This document shows, in pieces, positions 22,094 to 31,699 of a stretch of DNA of 64,000 nucleotides (position 1 is its first letter; each line of letters starts with the position of its first letter). Below the pieces are notes generated by a model. The model searched no databases and was not told where the DNA came from. It saw only the letters and a program-made list of their open reading frames with translations. Source of the DNA: Rutpela maculata (Eukaryota > Arthropoda > Insecta > Coleoptera > Cerambycidae). The stretch covers positions 38,085,538 through 38,149,537 of the forward strand of contig OW386289.2 in NCBI GenBank assembly GCA_936432065.2, given 5' to 3'. The position numbers were made by a program, and so were the translations under genes.

Positions 22094-22180
22094 CATTTTT
22101 TAAAATCTATTTATTTAACGTCGGCCTATTTCCGTTACCAAGGCCCTATCACCGACACCGACGCGACGCCAGGGACCCAA
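22094..22180 (-). mobile_element. LINE 3' end fragment (family D)
   Basis: On the minus strand this matches the end of the insertion at 26393-26685 (CTATCACCGAC, CCTATTTCCG and TTAACGTCGGCC in plus-strand wording). It is only the last 80 bases of the element. Confidence 0.65.
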
Positions 22181-23046
22181 TGCTTGAAATCGAAGGAAAT
22201 TTATTTTTCTTGAGAAATTGATGTCATTTTGTCATAATTTTGTGAGATTTAAGTAAAACTGTATTCTTGAAAAAAATCGTAGGAAATATTTCTCTTGATA
22301 TTAGTGGAAAAAATTCTGAAAGGTTTTTGACGGAGAATTCGAAAATGTTCTTAATAAAGGTCAAGGGTAGATAAGCTATATAATTTTCGCCCACTAATTT
22401 CATAAAAAAGAAAAGTTCTCCTTAAAGTCATTAAGCATTATTTATTTATAGTTGAACATATGATCTTTATGTTTCTATATGTTTTACATTTGAAAAACAA
22501 CAGTAGGTCATAGTAATATCATTTCAAAATGGGCATATTTGCAGTTTCTTAGTAATTTTTGACCTTTTTCCGAAATTTTAATGTATATTTCAGTTAGATG
22601 CGCTCGATGAAACAAGATAAACTATACCTCATTTCATTGTTAAGCATTTAAGCTTTTAAATAATGGTTAATTTATATTGTTTCATCAAGCGCTTCAATGT
22701 ATAAAAAACAAAATCGTTTCCGCGGGAGTCGTAGTAGTGTCGACGTTGCGTGCGAATTTAAACGTGTCAGCGCTCAAAACCACATATTGTGGTATGTATT
22801 GAATAAGAATATGTTTATCCACGACCACGACCATCGTATAATCAGTTGTTTTCATTCTAACGCACCTTTGACCAATCAGGAACTAGCAATTTTCATAAGG
22901 AAACGGCGAATCCATTTTTCCATGTTTTCATGCATATTTTCGTCTTTGACGTTTAACACGTTAACGTTTTACTGTAAATGAACTTTATTTTTTCAGTTTT
23001 AAACGATTAAAACATTTAAAATATGCGATAGTCGTGGATAAATTAT
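22181..23046. other. AT-rich DNA, nothing recognised
   Basis: The 94-residue frame at 22697-22981 has no recognisable domain and no homologous copy in the window. Confidence 0.4.
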
Positions 23047-23171
23047 AGTATTCAGTTCGCGTATAATGGCTATTACACACTCGGATGATTTACGACACGC
23101 CTTCGTCCCGTGCCGTAAACATCACCCCCGGGAGGAATAGCCATCATTATACGCTCACTGAATAATCTACT
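23047..23171. repeat. 125-bp imperfect palindrome, upstream of Crypton fragments
   Basis: The outer arms are AGTATTCAG..GCGTATAATGGCTATT and the inverted AATAGCCATCATTATACGC..CTGAAT. The inner arms GGATGATTTACGACACG and CGTGCCGTAAACATC pair too, so the whole block can fold into one cruciform. A sister copy with the same design (TATAATGGCTATT, CTCGGAT) is at 30327-30437, on the other side of the Crypton pieces. Possibly a terminal structure of that element. Confidence 0.75.
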
Positions 23172-23939
23172 ATTCCAAAGAACAGTTTTTTATTACTCGT
23201 CAAGACATATACTACTCGGAAAATATAATGACATACAACATGGCCGATGGGCGGAAAAAGGCCCTTATCTACCCTTGTCCTTTTACTTTTAGGTTATATA
23301 TACAGATTTTTAGTTATGGGAGATGAGAGAATAACTAAAATATTTTTAATCACATTCAATTACCTTCTTATTTTTTCTTTCAAACTTTTTGTTCAATTTA
23401 ATCTACTATTAACAAAAAGTGTTTTTATTAAAATAAACACTTTTTAATAAGGAGAAGTTGTGTAGCATTAAATAAAGAAATTTATATTTCCTATCTATGC
23501 TAGTAATAAAAAATCAACTGAAAAACTATATGTGAGTAACCATTCTTATAATAAACGTAAATACGAAGAGTATTAACCTGCAAACCAAAACATAAACATC
23601 AAGAAAATCATAGTGTCATCAGTACCAATAATGGATATATAATGATTACTAAAAATTCAATGTGTTCTTTGACTGTTGCAAATATTAGTAAGAACATATA
23701 ATTTATTATTATTATTATTATTATTATTAATTTGGCATATGTCCCATTGTTTATACTTCGTACTTTTTTATGAATCCCTGATGTCTTTTCGACTTTTCTC
23801 ACTTTACAAAATAAGGCAGAAATAAAAGAAAACATCATATTTTCATTAACCTCAACACTAGGCTATCCTAGGTAAAAATAAATAAATATCTTATAAAAAA
23901 AATACAATAGCTATTTTTGTACTAAGGCGTAAAGTGCCC
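23172..23939. other. AT-rich DNA with a (TTA)n microsatellite
   Basis: (TTA)n lies at 23702-23730. No gene was recognised; the open frames at 23247 and 23608 are low in complexity. Confidence 0.45.
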
Positions 23940-24009
23940 CATTGTCCCTCGAGAGAATAAGTTGACACGACGCTAGTTGAAGAGCATCAAACACTCGAGG
24001 GCGACAATG
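23940..24009. repeat. Hairpin with CCTCGAG arms
   Basis: CATTGTCCCTCGAG (23940-23953) pairs with CTCGAGGGCGACAATG (23994-24009) apart from a two-base bulge; the loop is 40 nt. It lies about 0.9 kb upstream of the Crypton N-terminal fragment. Confidence 0.6.
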
Positions 24010-24289
24010 ATATTTGCGCTCGAATTACACACATAATTTTGTCTATGATCATTTGAAAATATCAAAATAAAAGAAATACTCAAGTTAAAATTTAACTGAA
24101 AATAGCAATTCATCAATATTTCATTAGTGTACCCTTGCATGTGATCAAAATTAACAAAAACAAAACAGAAGTCAGTTTATTATATTTTGCTGCTGCTTGA
24201 ATTTGTATTGTGACTGGACATATGCACGTAAGTGAGCATTAGCAAGATTGATATGTGTGCATTTCATGATATTTCTGTCACGCCAAATT

Positions 24290-24640
24290 TTGATCAACTA
24301 GCAAGTTCCCGATCTGTATTTTCCGCTGAATCTTTGAGGTACGTACGCACTTGTAACAGAACTTCGTCTTGAACCTCGTCGCGTAACCTTGTGGACGGGA
24401 CCCTGTAACCTCGTCGCGTAATGTCACAGTGAACATGGGTGTTCGCGCCGAGGTTCGCAGCTTTCCCATCACTTGTCGGTATTCCCGCGTTATATCAAAG
24501 GATGTTAGTTTAGTGTATGCGGTTACGCAGAGTCTGGACGTGTTCGAGCTTGTTCGTGTATCGCCTTGTGAGGTGTTTATGTATTTAAATATTTTTATAT
24601 ACGACTATCAAATAATATGAATATTAAATGGGTGATTTTT
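24290..24640 (+). repeat. Family F repeat fragment
   Basis: Shares CTTGTAACAGAACTTCGTC, AACCTCGTCGCGTAA and GAACATGGGTGTTCGCGCC, then GTCTGGACGTGTTCGAG, with 32220-32307 plus 33395-33560. It therefore preserves the empty target site of the Transib element at 32308. Non-coding here. Confidence 0.7.
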
Positions 24641-24878
24641 GGTATATAATGGCATCAATTAATTCCACAGGGAATTATGAAGAGGGAATTCTGGTCATTA
24701 TACCCCCTCGTGTACCAATCAGAAAATTATGCATGAATCAGTCTATCTGTCCACATTAAAAATGCCATAGAGACCGGTAACTATGAAAAAAAAATAATGA
24801 ACAGACGCCGTAAACAATCAAAGTAAAAACGGGTTTTGTGGAATTGTGTTTGATTGTGTTAGTTTTGTGGTTGAAAGA

Positions 24879-25014
24879 ATGGAAAGTGATTCAGAAGATA
24901 CTATCCCCTGTACTCCACCAGAAATAACTGCAAGAGCAAAAGCAACAGAATCTAATTTACTACCACAAAAATCAAAAAGTTTTTATGATAAAGCGTACCA
25001 AAATTTCATGGGCT
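24879..25014 (+). pseudogene. Crypton tyrosine recombinase, N-terminal fragment 1
   Basis: The frame reads MESDSEDTIPCTPPE..., then SNLLPQKSKSFYDKAYQNFMGW. This K-S-(F/R)-Y...AY..F..W segment is the start of the SAM-like core-binding domain in Crypton-type recombinases of insects. The frame stops matching exactly where the Harbinger-like copy begins at 25015. A second, independent N-terminal fragment is at 30877. The rest of the protein is missing here. Confidence 0.6.
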
Positions 25015-26171
25015 GGGAGCGAATTTTTGAGAACATTCGTTTTTAAGCGTGTACGTCTAAAAACGTTCAATTGAAAACGATCGCACTTGTAAATACGAAT
25101 TTTTGAAGGTGCTCGTTTTTGTTTCCCGAGTGCTTCGTTTTAAAACGAACGGGGCATTTGGCACCATTGCATACTGGCAATTGATAGTGACATTTGACAG
25201 CTTTTAACTCAGAAATTATTAATCAAAGAGAGCTACTACAGAAGAAAACCAGAAATTTTAGAAGAAAATATTCAGCTTAAACGAGATAAACTTGCAGCAC
25301 TACAACAGATTGGTACAGCCCTAGAAAAATGTACGAATTCATTCCATAATGTTATGATTCTATTAATAATTTCCTCCAATTTAAGTTTGGATACTATAAT
25401 TTCTGGTAAATAGTTAAAACCACGTCTTAAGTGCCTTATTTTAGTTTGTAAGTGTTTGTTAACAATAATTTGCCAAAGACTGTCGTTTTGAAGTTAAATT
25501 TTAATCTACATACCATTGTCTTCATAAGCCGAATATTTACTTTAACTTTAATTATTGTTCTATAAAAAATAGTGTTCTCATTATACTATTTTATTTACTA
25601 ATTATGCAATTATGCAATAATTAGTATTATTTACTACTACTTATTACATCACTTTCTTTGCTTAAGCACTTTTAAACCTTTGGCGATTTTATTTCGAACT
25701 TTTCTGCCAACAGTTAATTCCGGATTTACTCTTTTTACTGCGTTTTCTTCTTCAAACTCTAAACATATTAATAAACAATATGTCGCTTAACTCCCTAAAG
25801 GGGTCTCGAGCAATACGCCGATTATTTGGGCGATGTATTTCTGCTTCCTGGAAGATGACTAGTGCAAATAAATTCATCAGGTCTTCCATTTTACACATAC
25901 AACACAATAGTATTTCGATTTTTTCTTTATTTGGTACTTAACGCCGTTTAAAAATAAATTACCTTCTAACCTCCAAATAATAACACGTTGACGTTTTTAG
26001 GGTCGAATTCAAGATATCGAGTGCTTGAAGTCCGCTCGTTGAAAAATGTTTCAAAATAAGCGTCAATAAGCGTGTTCGTTTAAAAGCGAACGGTTGAAAA
26101 TTGCATTTCAGTATTTTTCGCTAACTTACGATTCGCTTTTAAAAAACGAACGCTGAAAAATTGACCTCCTG
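25015..26171 (+). mobile_element. PIF/Harbinger-like element copy E1 (internally deleted)
   Basis: First of three head-to-tail copies. It begins GAGCGAATTTTTGAGAACAT and ends AAAAATTGACCTCC; the two ends form a degenerate TIR (AATTTTTGAG then CGTTCG). It keeps only the last part of the Myb-like gene (25205-25281, TTAATCAAAGAGAGCTACTA) and, unlike its neighbours, a piece of minus-strand transposase (25752-25889). The middle is deleted. Confidence 0.75.
25752..25889 (-). pseudogene. PIF/Harbinger transposase, N-terminal fragment
   Basis: Minus-strand frame MEDLMNLFALVIFQEAEIHR followed by PNNRRIARDPFRELSDILF and INMFRV, then a stop. The block R-R-x-x-R-D-P-F...L.D..F...FR is the usual start of insect Harbinger transposases, ahead of the helix-turn-helix. 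It converges on the Myb-like gene of the same element, the arrangement expected for a two-gene PIF/Harbinger. The DDE domain is absent. Confidence 0.6.
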
Positions 26172-26392
26172 AGGGCGCGAATTTTTGAGAACATTCGTTT
26201 TCAAGCGTGTACATCTAAAAACGTTCAATTGAAAACGATCGCACTTGTAAATACGGATTTTTGAAGGTGCTCGTTTTTGTTTCCCGAGTGCTTCGTTTTA
26301 AAACGAATGGGGCATTTGGCAACGTTTCATACTCGCAATTGATAGTGACATTTGACATATTTTCTATAATAACTGGTTATAACCTTACTTTT

Positions 26393-26685
26393 ATACAGCG
26401 TTCTCGTCCCACCTTCTAGAGGCTTGTATATCAGTGTATACTCGGAAGTTACGTAATTTCAGACGAGGATTACGTAGTGGATATACCATCCTTCGGAGGG
26501 GATGTAAAGCAGGCGGTCCCTTGTCTATTAAATGTTAGGCAAGTAAAAGATCCCTACTCTTCTTAAGGGAAGAGGTTCGGCAAAATTTCCAGGTTGGGGG
26601 TAGCTCGTCTCCTGGCGTCGGTGATAGGCCCTGGTAGCGGAAATAGGCCGACGTTAAATAGTTAAAAAAAAAAAAAAAAAAAAAA
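26393..26685 (+). mobile_element. LINE 3' end (family D) with poly(A) and 14-bp TSD
   Basis: A 5'-truncated non-LTR insertion. It ends in CCGACGTTAAATAGTT followed by about 23 A. It is bounded by the duplicated target ATAACCTTACTTTT (26379-26392 and 26686-26699). Copy E3 shows the empty site at 28160-28180 (ATAACCCTACCTTTT). The insert is 3' untranslated sequence; no protein part remains. Confidence 0.93.
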
Positions 26686-26707
26686 ATAACCTTACTTTTT
26701 CACGTGT

Positions 26708-27568
26708 TTGCTTTTGCATTTTGGTGCTTTTGTCCGAAAAACAAAAAAACTTTTAGTGGAGTTCATGAAAAAACATCATAATTTAGTAAGTGGGAAGCAA
26801 CGAAAAAATTTTACCAAAGTTGACGCCCAAAACCTATGGAAGCAAATTACTGAACTTTTAAATAGTATTCCGGGAGCAGCTAAAGATTGGAAGAGCTGGA
26901 GGAAGGTGAGATTTTTATAAATAATTAAATTTCTCACAATGCAATAAAAATTTTAATTATTTTAGGTCTGGCAAGATCTAAAGAATAGAACTAAAAGAAA
27001 GGAGAGTACAAATAAAAAAAGCTATATGGGGACTGGAGGAGAACCTTTCTCTGGAGGATCAATGACTACATCTGAAAACGAGCTGCTCAGTCTATTGACA
27101 AAAGTTGGAGTTGAAGGCCATGATGCAGTTGATGAATCTGTGGCTGAATTTAATGAAAATCTTGGGGGCATAAATGATACAGTAAATCATGTAACAATAT
27201 TTCAGATACCAGATGGTGCTATAGATCTGCAAGTTAATGAATATGGTGAACAAGAGAATGAGATTGCTGTCGCATCATATGAAGAAATAACTGATGAAAA
27301 TTCCCCCACAGAAAACGAAATTTTATTAAGTGACAATATCTTGAAAGCCATCGCAGAAACCCCAACCAGTTTAAAATCAACGGAAAACGTGGAGTCCTTG
27401 GGGGGAAAAGTGCCAATAAAAAATTTACCTAAAAAAGCTCTCAACTTAATTAGGGCAGCAAGAGCTGCCATAACTTTGCAAGATAATTTAACTCAGAAAT
27501 TATTAATCAAAGAAAGCTACTACAAAAGAAAACTAAAAAAAAATTTTAGAAGAAAATATTCAGCTTAA
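26708..27568 (+). CDS. Myb/SANT-like DNA-binding protein of a Harbinger-type element (two exons)
   Basis: Exon 1 (to 26905) encodes KKLLVEFMKKHHNLVSGK, then LWKQITELLNSIPGAAKDW and KSWRKV. A 60-bp intron with GT...AG ends (26906-26965) separates it from exon 2 (26966-27568), which starts VWQDLKNRTKRKES and continues GTGGEPFSGGSMTTSENELL. Tryptophans spaced as W..W.....W..D.K, then a GTGG(E/P)P linker and an acidic middle, match the Myb_DNA-bind_5 type proteins that accompany PIF/Harbinger transposases and bind their ends. The C-terminus is basic (KRKLKKNFRRKYSA). A small deletion relative to E3 removed the ATG (E3: MAPKKNSEEKGTKMSEK), so the TTG at 26708 is not a credible start; translation is doubtful although both exons remain open. 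Confidence 0.78.
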
Positions 27569-27964
27569 ACGAGATAAAGTTGCAGCACTACAACAGATTG
27601 GTGCCGCCCAAGAAAAATTTACTAATTAATTCCATAATAGAATCATTATTCTATTAATAATCTCTAAATTTAAGTTTGGATACTATAATTTCTGGTAGAT
27701 AGTTAAAACCACGTCTTAAGTGCCTTATTTTAGTTTGTATGTATTTGTTAACAATATTTTGCTAAAGGCTGTCGTTTTGAAGTGCAATTTTAATCTACAT
27801 ACCATTGTCTTCGAGTGCTTGAAGTCCGCTCGTTGAAAAACGTTTCAAAATAAACGTCAATAAGCGTGTTCGTTTAAAAGCGAACGGTCAAAAATTGCAT
27901 TTTAGTATTTTTCGCTAACTTACGATTCGCTTTCAAAAAACGAACGCTCAAAAATTGATCTCCT

Positions 27965-29445
27965 GGGCGCGAATTTTTGAGAACATTCGTTTTCAAGCGT
28001 GTTTGTCTAAAAACGTTCAGTTGAAAACGATCGCACTTGTAAATACGAATTTTTGAAGGTGTTCGTTTTTGTTTCCCGAGTGCTTCGTTTTAAAACGAAC
28101 GGGGCATATGGCAACGTTGCATACTCGCAATTGATAGTGACGTTTGACGGCTTTTCTATAATAACTGGTTATAACCCTACCTTTTCACGTGTTTCCTTTT
28201 GCGTTTTGGTAGTTTTTAGAACAATGGCCCCAAAAAAAAATTCTGAGGAAAAAGGGACAAAAATGTCCGAAAAACAAAAAAAAAAAAATTAGTGGAGTTC
28301 GTGAAAAAACATCATAATTTAGTAAGTGGGAAGTAACGAAATAATTTTACCAAAATTGACGCCCAAAATCTGTGGAAGCAAATTACCAAACTTTTAAATA
28401 GCATTGGAGCAATTAAAGATTGGAAGAGCTGGAGGAAGGTGAGATTTTTATAAATAATTAAATTCAGAATACAATTATTATTGTAATTTTTTTAGGCCTG
28501 GCAAGGTCTAAAGAATAGAACTAAAGGAAAGGAGAGTAAAAAATAAGAGAAAGCTATACGGGGAGTAGAGGAGGACCTTTCTCTGAAAAATCAATGACTA
28601 CAACTGAAGACGAGCTGCTCAGTCTATTGACAAAAGTTGGAGTTGAAGGCCATGCAGTTGATGAATCTGTGACTGAATTCAATGAAAATCCTGGAGGCAT
28701 AAATGATACACATATTTCATAAACCAGTTGGTGCTGTAGATCTGCAAGTTAATGAATATGGTGAACAAGAGAATGAGATTGCTATTGCATCATATGAAGA
28801 AATAACTGATGAAAATTCCCCCACAGAAAACGAAATTTTATTAAGTGACAGTGATGTCTTAAAAGCCATCGCAGAAACCAAAACCGTTTTAAAATAAACG
28901 GAAAACGTGGAGTCCTCGGGGTGAAAAGTGCCAATAAAAAATTTACCTAAAAAAGCTCTCAACTTAATTAGGGCAGCAACAGCTGCCCCAACTTTTCAAG
29001 ATAATTTAACTTAGAAATTATTAATCAAAGAGAGCTACTACAAAAGAAAACTAGAAATTTTAGAAGAAAATATTTAGCTCAAACGAGATAAAGTAAAATT
29101 TACTAATTAATTCCACAATGTAATGATTCTATTAATAATTTCCTCCAATTTAAGTTTGGATACTATAATTTCTGGTAGATAGTTAAAACTACGTTTTAAG
29201 TGTCTTATTTTAGTTTGTATGTGTTTGTTAACAATATTTTGCCAAAGACTATCGTTTTGAAGTGCAATTTTAATCTACATACCATTGTCTTCGAGTGCTC
29301 GAAGTCCGCTCGTTGAAAAATGTTTAAAAATAAGCGTCAATAAGCGTGTTCGTTTAAAAGCGAACGGTCGAAAATTGCATTTTAGTATTTTTCGCTAACG
29401 TACGATTCGCTTTCAAAAAACGAACGCTCAAAAATTGACCTCCTG
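27965..29445 (+). mobile_element. PIF/Harbinger-like element copy E3
   Basis: Third head-to-tail copy. It begins GGGCGCGAATTTTTGAG and ends GACCTCCTG at 29445, where the similarity stops and unrelated DNA (TTCAGTGACCCATCTAGG) begins. It carries the Myb-like gene with its start codon but with several stops, and lacks the transposase. Confidence 0.75.
28224..28893 (+). pseudogene. Myb/SANT-like protein, broken copy
   Basis: Keeps the native start (MAPKKNSEEKGTKMSEKQKK), the LVEF(V)KKHHNLVSGK region with a stop, the intron near 28437-28497 (GTGAG...TTTAG) and AWQGLKNRTKGKES. Later it reads AVDLQVNEYGEQENEIA and SYEEITDENSPTENEILL, ending ETKTVLK. It has at least five stops or frameshifts relative to E2. 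It is useful mainly as the reference for the start codon missing in E2. Confidence 0.75.
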
Positions 29446-29715
29446 TTCAGTGACCCATCTAGGTCATGCCTTATGTTTTCCGTAAGTCCTGTGCCCCATA
29501 ATTAGCTTACGTTTAGGTTCTATTTCATATTAGGTTCTAAGACGGAATGTCGACGAATAGGCAGGTTATCTACAGGAACTCCCTCGTATAACAAGGTTAC
29601 TATACAAAACATACGTATGAACCAAATTTGGGGCATGAACTTATATTAAACCATTGGTTATCTACTACATATCTCATTGGATTCTATGCATGTCATTTTT
29701 TAAATATGGAGTTCC
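29446..29715. other. Flank of the Harbinger triplet, no gene
   Basis: No coding continuation of the Crypton fragment at 24879 is seen. If the triplet landed in the Crypton, adjoining sequence has also been lost. Confidence 0.4.
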
Positions 29716-30242
29716 ATGACCCAAATATGGCATATGATTTTTTATATGGGGACTCCTTGCTATGGTTTATGGCTGACCATTGAGACAGCGAACATGTTAA
29801 ATTACCAAAGAGGTAAATGCATCATTCAACGAATTGGAAAAAATAAGTTTACTGTATTTGGAAAACAAATAGCAACTTATTTGAATTTACCGAATCCTGA
29901 ACTTTACACGGGTCATTGCTATCGGAAATCCTGGCTACACTTTACGTGGATGGAGGTGGCGATATTACGGCATTGAAGCGTCACGGAGGCTGGAAGTCCT
30001 CACTCGTAGCTGAAGGATACATCGACCAATTTGTTAAAAATAAAATGATAACAGCCGAAACTATTTCAAAGCAAGTGTACAATGCTACGGCTTCTACTTC
30101 TACAGATGCTAGAATGGTTAATGCTGATATTATTACTACCGTTGAAAATAGTGCTAACCATTCTATAACACAAAATATGCCCTCATCGGTTCACTTTATT
30201 AACTGTAGTAACATTAAGTTACAATTTGTTGAAAAGAAATAA
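29716..30242 (+). pseudogene. Crypton tyrosine recombinase, C-terminal catalytic part, frameshifted
   Basis: The first frame reads GKCIIQRIGKNKFTVFGKQI and ATYLNLPNPELYTGHCYRKS; after a frame change near 29930 the second reads SATLYVDGGGDITALKRHGG, WKSSLVAEGYIDQFVKNK. H-x-x-R (HCYR), the HGGW block and the tyrosine of EGYI sit where tyrosine recombinases place the second Arg, His/Trp and nucleophilic Tyr. The GGDIT.LKRHGGWKS wording is typical of animal Cryptons. The coding stops at 30240 after a Ser/Thr-rich tail. One frameshift makes it non-functional. Confidence 0.8.
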
Positions 30243-30326
30243 TAATTTAAAAATTAACATTTTTTAAGTGTTTATATATTATGTATGTATCACTATATTT
30301 TATATACAGGTTAGTCGTATATAAAG

Positions 30327-30437
30327 TATAGTATTATACAACTCACTATAATGGCTATTATTACCTCGGATAGTTACAACACATCTTCATCCTCAATAAA
30401 ATAGCCTTCATTATAGCATCGTTGTGTAATATACTAT
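30327..30437. repeat. Imperfect palindrome, sister of 23047-23171
   Basis: The left arm TATAGTATTATACAAC then CACTATAATGGCTATT pairs with AATAGCCTTCATTATAG then GTTGTGTAATATACTA. The middle keeps CCTCGGATAGTTACAACAC. It begins about 85 bp after the Crypton stop codon. Confidence 0.75.
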
Positions 30438-30551
30438 TTTGTAACGCCATATTCTAAAATGACATTTATTTGACAGTTTCAATGAATCAAAACAATGTCA
30501 TTATTGACAAGTGTAAAATGAAGAAAAAAGAGTGAAATAATAGTTATTTAC

Positions 30552-30676
30552 GTAACCAGTTATGGAAAGAGTAATTTTACATGACGAATGTAATATTTGC
30601 CAAAACGAGCGAGCGAAGCGAGCGAGTTTTGCAAATTACATGAGTCAAGTAAAATTACTGTTTTCATAACATGTTA
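30552..30676. repeat. Palindrome centred on a CGAGCG-rich core
   Basis: GTAACCAGTTATG..AGAGTAATTTTACATGA...GTAATATTTGC pairs with GCAAATTAC...TCAAGTAAAATTACTGTTTTCATAACATGTTA. The centre is ACGAGCGAGCGAAGCGAGCG. A cruciform with about 60-bp arms is possible. Confidence 0.7.
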
Positions 30677-30876
30677 AGTACAAAATTTTATCTAATCCCG
30701 CTCTAAATTAGAAAAGAAATGACAATTTATTTTGAATACTAATTTACGGTTCTCATCATAGCTACCGCTTGCATAGCCGTACAAATAAATTATGTTTATC
30801 GCTTCACTTTACCTGAGCGTTAGTACGGATTGACGTATGTATAAACAAAACTTTACTTGTCAATCTGCTGAAATAT

Positions 30877-31043
30877 TTGAAGAAAATTAAGTTGAAATTG
30901 ATTGATTCAGATATGGATATTCCATCTGATATACTTAAAACAATCGGCTTTAGCAATAAATTCAATAACCCTGGTAAATCTAAAAGCAGGTATGAAGAAG
31001 TATATAAGAAATTAGAAAATTGGTGTCAACAAATAGGTTCAAT
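30877..31043 (+). pseudogene. Crypton recombinase, N-terminal fragment 2
   Basis: The frame reads KKIKLKLIDSDMDIPSDILK, then PGKSKSRYEEVYKKLENWCQ and QIGSIK. The KSKSRYE.VY..L.NW core aligns with KSKSFYDKAYQNFMGW at 24.95 kb, so a second Crypton copy started here. It is cut by the inverted-repeat element beginning at about 31044. Confidence 0.6.
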
Positions 31044-31392
31044 AAAGGCGAGTTTATAAAAAAAGTCCCAGTCCTAACTTAGCCTATCTTAGTCTTAATT
31101 TTTTACCTAAAAAGTTAAATGTACAGGTACTCGTTTATAAAAGTCGTAATCCTGTCTTGGTCCTAACTTAACCTAAAATTTTTAGATTAATTTTTCCTAG
31201 GGGCTAATACCACAGAATAGATCAGAAATCACTTCCAATTGGCGTGAAAAATTCGCGTATCTATTTTACGATCAACTTAGGACAAATGCCAGTTTTGATA
31301 AACCCGTCTTAAGATATCAGGTATGTTTTAGGGAAAAATTAAGATCAAGATAGGCTAAGTTAGGACTGGGGCTTTTTTTATAAACTCGCCTT
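31044..31392. mobile_element. MITE with about 60-bp TIRs
   Basis: AAGGCGAGTTTATAAAAAAA, then GTCCCAGTCCTAACTTAGCC and TATCTTAGTCTTAA, is mirrored at 31325-31392. The interior (about 220 bp) has no gene. Flanks are AATA and AATC, so no target duplication could be fixed; superfamily unknown. Confidence 0.8.
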
Positions 31393-31699
31393 AATCAGTT
31401 ACGTAAAATTTTTTTTAAATAACTAGTTATGTAATGAAAATGACAGTTATGAAAAATGTGACGTTTCGTAACGTCAAAAATGCATTTAAAATTTGACTTC
31501 TCATAGCAGGGTTAGATAAAGAAATTTTATTTCCGAGTGTGAAATAAAACTTGGTTTCTATGGAAACAGCAATAGAATTTAGTCTATTTTTACAAAATTA
31601 TATTGTTTTCTAATTTTGAATTGCGATACAAAAAATTTCGTATATAACTCGAGACTAAAATGTGTTTTATTTTACTCGTGTGGTTTATAGCACTCTTCT

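Larger units (their letters stand above)
26172..27964 (+). mobile_element. PIF/Harbinger-like element copy E2 with intact-looking Myb-like gene
   Basis: Middle copy of the triplet. The left end is GGCGCGAATTTTTGAGAACA and the right end AAAAATTGATCTCC. It holds the Myb-like gene (26708-27568), carries a LINE 3' end at 26393-26685, and lacks the transposase. The junctions with E1 and E3 are only 2-4 bp (TGAG, TG), so copies abut almost perfectly. Confidence 0.75.

Noticed and set aside
27295..27330. CTGATGAAAATTCCCCCACAG then AAAA inside the Myb-like gene.
   Set aside because: It is coding sequence (TDENSPTEN), with no stem II pairing; a chance match to the hammerhead core words.
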